Assembly: GCA_037157565.1 (NCBI GenBank)
Contig: JAZHRO010000022.1
Coordinates: 3,410,001-3,474,000, forward strand
DNA from: Thalassia testudinum
Taxonomy: Eukaryota; Streptophyta; Magnoliopsida; Alismatales; Hydrocharitaceae
Reading direction: 5' to 3'
DNA length: 64,000 nucleotides
The position numbers were made by a program, and so were the translations under genes. Under the pieces are notes generated by a model. It was not told the origin of the DNA. It searched no databases and was given only the letters and a program-made list of their open reading frames with translations. Below are positions 59,944 to 64,000 of the stretch, in pieces (position 1 is the first letter of the stretch; each line of letters starts with the position of its first letter).

Positions 59944-62731
59944 TGTTTACACAGCTCGATCGTGTTTTAAGTCAGTCGCGTTGTAGTATAGGTGAGCAAG
60001 CGTTGTCAACAAATAAAAATTTATTACTCGAAAACCTAAGTATTTGAGGTCGAACACAGGGAGCAAATGGAATTTATTCACTAATCTTAATAATGTAATT
60101 GAACACTTAGAATTACTCAAAACTTAAGTCAGAATATAAATGCAAGAGTTTAAAAGTCAATTGTGGCAAAAATAAAAGAGTTGGACGTCTGATCATAGGA
60201 TCAGACGTCTTCAATGATGGCCTCTTTATTCTTCTCCTTGCAGCTCTCTTCTTCTTCTTCCTTCTCTTTCTCTTCTTCACAGTGCTTCTCTACCTTGCTC
60301 TTCTCTTTTCCTTTCTTCTCTTTCTGTTTCTGCTTCAGTTGCTTCTCTTCTGCCTTCTCTTATTTGCTTTCTTCCTTCTCTTCTTCCTCTGCGGGCCTTC
60401 TTTCTTTCCTTCTCTTTCTTAGCTTCCTTCACTCTACTTCCCTTGGCTTCAACCTTTCTTCTTCTTTTTCTTCCCTTGCTGCAGCTAAGTCCTCCTTCCT
60501 TTCCTTCTCTTGCTACGCCTCTTCCTCCCTTAGCTTCCCCTGATGTTCTCTTCTCTTTGGTTTCTTTCCTTCTTCCCTGCACACACATCACCGAAAAGCA
60601 AAACCTACCCTTCTACCCACACCCGCATCTCTCTCTTTGTAAATCACTCCTCGGTACACTCTCCCAGAGCCGGGTTATCGGGTCAGGTTGCGTGCCAGAT
60701 CCAGGCGCACCGGTGTGGGTGTGGAGCGCGAGGAGTGCTCGGTAGGTTAGTCGGGTCGGGTGCCAAATCCGCAGGGGTGAATGTCGCGAACGAGGCATGA
60801 TAGGTGAGGGACCTCACCCGATGTGTGTCTTGAGGCGAAGAGAGTAAAACACAAATTCAATTTATTGCACGTGTTGCACTCAGACGTTCATGAGGTGGGA
60901 CTAATGTCCCACTTGCTTTTGCTCGTTCGCCCGCAGGAGGATGACTTCCCACAATTGCTGCAGCTGGAGGCCTTGCCAAGCCAATTGCCCTGCTATCTGA
61001 GTTTGTGCATGCGTCCGCTTCCTCTGGGACCCTGACACCTGGAGCGTGCAGCTTGGGATGAAGCTCACGACCTCCTCGCTGTGTACGTCAATGGCAGCAG
61101 GTGGTGAAATCTGTCACACATGAATACGGCCTTGCAACCCCATTAAAATACATGGGAAGCTTCCCCGTGCGAAGGTGAAGGTGGGACGGTAGGTGGTAGG
61201 CTGCAGAGTGGCCTAGGCATGCGTGCCTAGGTTGCTCTGTGGCCAGGTTTATGGGTTAGGTCAGGGGGTGTTTAGGGTGGTGTAGGCGATCAATGGATGG
61301 GTGGAAGATGTTCAGTGGTCGATGGCGGAGGTGAAGAGGTTGGTGGCGAGACGTGTGGAGGTGTGGAGTGACGGATGCATCTCGCCGGAGGTTGGCCGGA
61401 GATGGGGAAGATGGCAGTGGATAGTGGCAGTCGAGGGGTAATTCGTGAAATAGATTGAGGGGAATTGAAGAGGGGATATAGACGAGTGATTCTAACCTAA
61501 CTAAGTGGACGAAGGGGGTGAGAGGGTGACTAGAAGTACCGGCTGTTGCCGGAGAAGACAGCGTCTAGTGGATGGAGACGACGGCGACAATGGGGCTAGA
61601 TAAGCTCGCGCGGGTGTTGCGCGATGCAGAGGAAGATGGTGAGGGCAGTTCTACCACTAGTATTGTGGCAGAGCGACGAGAAAGAGGAAGGAGGCTTGCC
61701 GAAGCTCGCTGGACTACTTGGCTGGAGGAGACTAAACGAAATTGGGGTGGAACTCTGGCCAAGTCGAGCTGAGGAGGTGCGGCCAGGGTTGAGGATCCTT
61801 TTATAGATGCTGGCAGGGGTTCATGTGCTTGGAAGAGAAGCTTCCAAGAGCGTGAATCCTCATCGGAGATGGAATCAGTTAGAGACCTAAATCTCTCGTG
61901 CATTCGCACGATAGATTGGGTGCAAATCAGAGATTAGGATCGAGCTCAGATGAAAGGGAATTCTTCAGAGAATCTCCCTTCCAAATCTGGGAGGAGATCT
62001 CTGAGGAATCAGGGAGTACTTTCCCTCCATTCCTCACCGGAGTAGGATTTCTCCCCATTAATGGCAGATGGACCTGTTTGTAAGAGTGGCGAGGAAGTTA
62101 GGGGGTCTGTGCAACGGTTTTCAAAAGATAGGGACCAAAATGTAATTGGGTGTACTATTTTGCAAAGTGGGTCAAGATGACCTGTCCTTAGGTCCAAATT
62201 TTGTTAAAAACCTAATTTTGATCTAAGGAATCCAGTGGTGAAGTTGGATTTTAGGTTTGACCACGTTTGACTGGATATTTTGCATAAAAACCCAAATTAG
62301 GTCAATTGATGAGCTAAGACCCCAATCTAGGTCAAAATAGGTTCTAAATGCCAAATTGAAGGTTTTAAACCCTAGGGGATATTTTTACATGAATTTTATA
62401 GGGTTTAGTTGATTTTTATCCTGACCAAAACCTTGTTGAATTAAGCGAGCCTGTTTTAGGGTTACAAGATGTCATTTAATTCCTGGATTGCGCATGAACC
62501 TATTTCCAACACACTTTTTATCTTATTTAGATCATTTGACCTATGTTTTGCCTCTGAGAAATCCTGTTTATGTACTGCAATGGTAAAATTACAGTTTTAA
62601 CCTTTATTTCATGTTTTCTTCTCAGAACACTTATTCCTTGAATTAAGCCCTTCTCTAGGTTATGTAGGAGCTCTTATTCTCTTTCTTAGGTCAAATTGAG
62701 CTAGTTAGTGCTCATGATGAGGCTCTCATCA
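59944..62731 (-). repeat. Element H 5' LTR
   Basis: 2,788 bases, tgtttacac to ctctcatca on the plus strand. It keeps the paired GACGTC words near 60184-60210 that have decayed in the 3' copy. The pyrimidine-rich tract lies at 60230-60560. Confidence 0.92.
61798..61805 (-). promoter_or_regulatory. TATA box of element H 5' LTR
   Basis: TATAAAAG on the minus strand. In the 5' LTR this would be the promoter for element RNA that carries the acidic frame. Confidence 0.65.
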
Positions 62732-64000
62732 ATATATCCTCGATTTATTCTACTTTCTCGCTTCTTCCCTGAGTGTTTTGGGAATTATTTGTGCATTTTT
62801 GTGAGCTGGGCTCTAGACAACTGGCCAATGTCCTATTACCCAGGCAACTTGCCAGCCATACTTGTGCGGTGAAGTGTGGTTTATTTTTCTATTTTTATGT
62901 TTCTTCTTTTTCTATCTTTCTTTTTTATTTTTTATTTTTTAGTAACATTTTTTTTTCCTTTTCTAAGTTGGTGGGTTCTTTGATCTAAGATTTACCTAAA
63001 AGCAATAGAATGAGTATGGTCATGTAGCTGGGCTCTAGACAATCGGCCAATGGGCTTTTACCCACGATAACTTGCCAGTCATACTACCCTAGAAAGTTCA
63101 TTAGCTACCTAATTTCTGTAAAAACGTCGAAGAGTGAGTCAGTGCAAATAGTGTGTAGATGCTTAGGCTTAAAGTCCCCTCAAATTAGAGGGCAGGTTGA
63201 TAAGTCGTGTACTTATCACCCCAATTTATTTGCCAAATTAAAATAAAATTACTTGGCGAGGACTCGAGACTAAGTCCACATTCGAGTGGACACCCGGGTT
63301 GATTAAGCCCGAAGAGCTGAAGAGTCTAAGTGTTCAGGTCCTAAAGTATCACTTTCTAAAGTGAATAACTTCCAAATGTCTAAGTTCTCTTCTCCTAATT
63401 TTATTTTTTTCTCTTTTTTTTTATCTTTTTGAATTTTTAATTTTTTTTAAAGAAAAGAAATTCTACAAAGCTAACAAAATAATTTTAGGATTAAGTATCC
63501 ACGCCCCATACGTAAATGATGTAATGTCCTCATTGTAGAAATAAAGACATGAAATAGGCGGAATAATAGAATATCATCTGAGTTTTGTGACAATCCGATT
63601 AGCTTCGCAGAGAGAAGAGAGTATACACACGCGCTAGGTTTAATGCCTTTAGCTAGGCATAAAACACAAACAAAGAAAAGGTTAAGAATTCACAGGTATG
63701 GGTCAGAATCAGAAATAAAAGATCGATCCTTAAATCCATCAGCAGAAGATGTCCACAGATGTGGACTAAGTTATGGTGCAGACCCATGCGCTAGGGTTGA
63801 GTGGTTCTAAGGTTCTGGATGAAAATCACCTAGAACTGAAGATTATTGAGCTTGCGGGGTCGAGCTGCAGTTTTGCAGTGTGCAACCCAAGTCTGAAGAG
63901 TCAGACAATTGGTAGATCTGATTTACTAGGTTCATATGTCCACTTAGAGTTCATCTCAGAAAGATAATCAATTGTTATGTACTTGAGTTGCACATCCTCA
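62732..64000 (-). other. Element F internal region, right part
   Basis: It aligns with element D 31930-32830: two diverged copies of the ctctagacaa...cttgccag(c/t)ca repeat (62815 and 63037), C/T-rich tract, weak second purine tract (63500-63512) and post-pol box (63631-63657). Upstream, the minus strand has a 32-codon open stretch from the window edge to a TGA at 63901. It does not resemble an integrase C-terminus. Confidence 0.65.

Larger units (their letters stand above)
52610..62731 (-). mobile_element. Element H: Athila-derived non-autonomous LTR retrotransposon
   Basis: Minus-strand element of 10.1 kb with LTRs of 2,785 and 2,788 bases, an Asp-type primer site, a post-pol box, two purine tracts and the 3' hairpin. 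Between primer site and post-pol box there is no gag, protease, RT, RNase H or integrase sequence, only an acidic reading frame (56997-58763). It must have depended on proteins from another element. Left flank atatc (52605-52609) recurs at 62734-62738, two bases beyond the LTR end, so the duplication is plausible but not clean. Confidence 0.88.
25736..64000 (-). mobile_element. Element F: oldest Athila-like element, split by G and H and cut by both B and the window
   Basis: Visible pieces are part of the 3' LTR (25736-27133), internal 3' sequence at 27134-27501, 52464-52609 and 62732-64000. These pieces align in order with the 3' internal region of element D (31426-32830), which shows that they were once continuous. 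Whether F was autonomous is unclear: no integrase C-terminal sequence is recognised upstream of its post-pol box near 63631-63657. Confidence 0.8.

Noticed and set aside
52605..62738. A clean 5-base target duplication for element H
   Set aside because: atatc on the left recurs only two bases beyond the right LTR end, so it is suggestive but not exact.
63773..63967. 64-residue plus-strand ORF near the right edge
   Set aside because: It is antisense to element F, short and unsupported.
1..64000. CRISPR array, bacterial operon, tRNA or rRNA genes
   Set aside because: No regular spacer-repeat structure, no cloverleaf with conserved arms, no rRNA words; tRNA-like words are only short primer sites.

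Overview
This window looks like heterochromatic repeat DNA from a flowering plant. No host gene, tRNA, rRNA or CRISPR array is visible. Essentially every base can be assigned to long terminal repeat (LTR) retrotransposons of the Ty3/gypsy superfamily, inserted into one another. Two lineages are present. Elements A and C are chromoviruses of the Tekay/Del type: initiator-Met primer site, one fused gag-pol frame and a C-terminal chromodomain. Elements B, D, F, G and H are Athila-like: primer site matching tRNA-Asp, a large gag-pol, and a conserved post-pol box with a GGCATGGGGG-type purine tract. The species cannot be named from the sequence.

Layout. A (plus strand) fills 1-9401, with its 5' LTR cut by the window edge. 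It sits in B (minus strand), whose protease and gag lie at 9402-13603. B's primer binding site is split by C (minus strand, 13604-23704), and B's 5' LTR resumes at 23718-25735. B itself appears to lie inside the 3' LTR of F (minus strand), whose remaining LTR is 25736-27133. F's internal sequence is then interrupted by G (plus strand, 27502-52463) and by H (minus strand, 52610-62731), and runs off the right edge. Inside G sit D (minus strand, about 30550-41407) and a solo LTR (44559-46253) of a D-like family. The implied order is F first; then B, G and H into F; then A and C into B; and D and the solo LTR into G.

All gag-pol copies are broken by stops, frameshifts or lost catalytic residues, so none looks autonomous. 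In A the damage is nearly all nonsense changes of CAG to TAG or CGA to TGA type in one unshifted frame, as expected from decay of methylated cytosines. D and G keep the D,D35,E triad of integrase but have frameshifts elsewhere.

The least ordinary object is H. It keeps the Athila cis-signals (Asp-type primer site, post-pol box, two purine tracts and a 3' hairpin) but has no recognisable gag, protease, RT, RNase H or integrase. In their place is one acidic reading frame of about 588 codons (56997-58763), whose last 461 codons are open. Three structural patterns also recur: inverted repeats at the start of every Athila-like LTR, a small hairpin just before the 3' purine tract, and clusters of GACGTC-centred palindromes in the LTRs of unrelated families.
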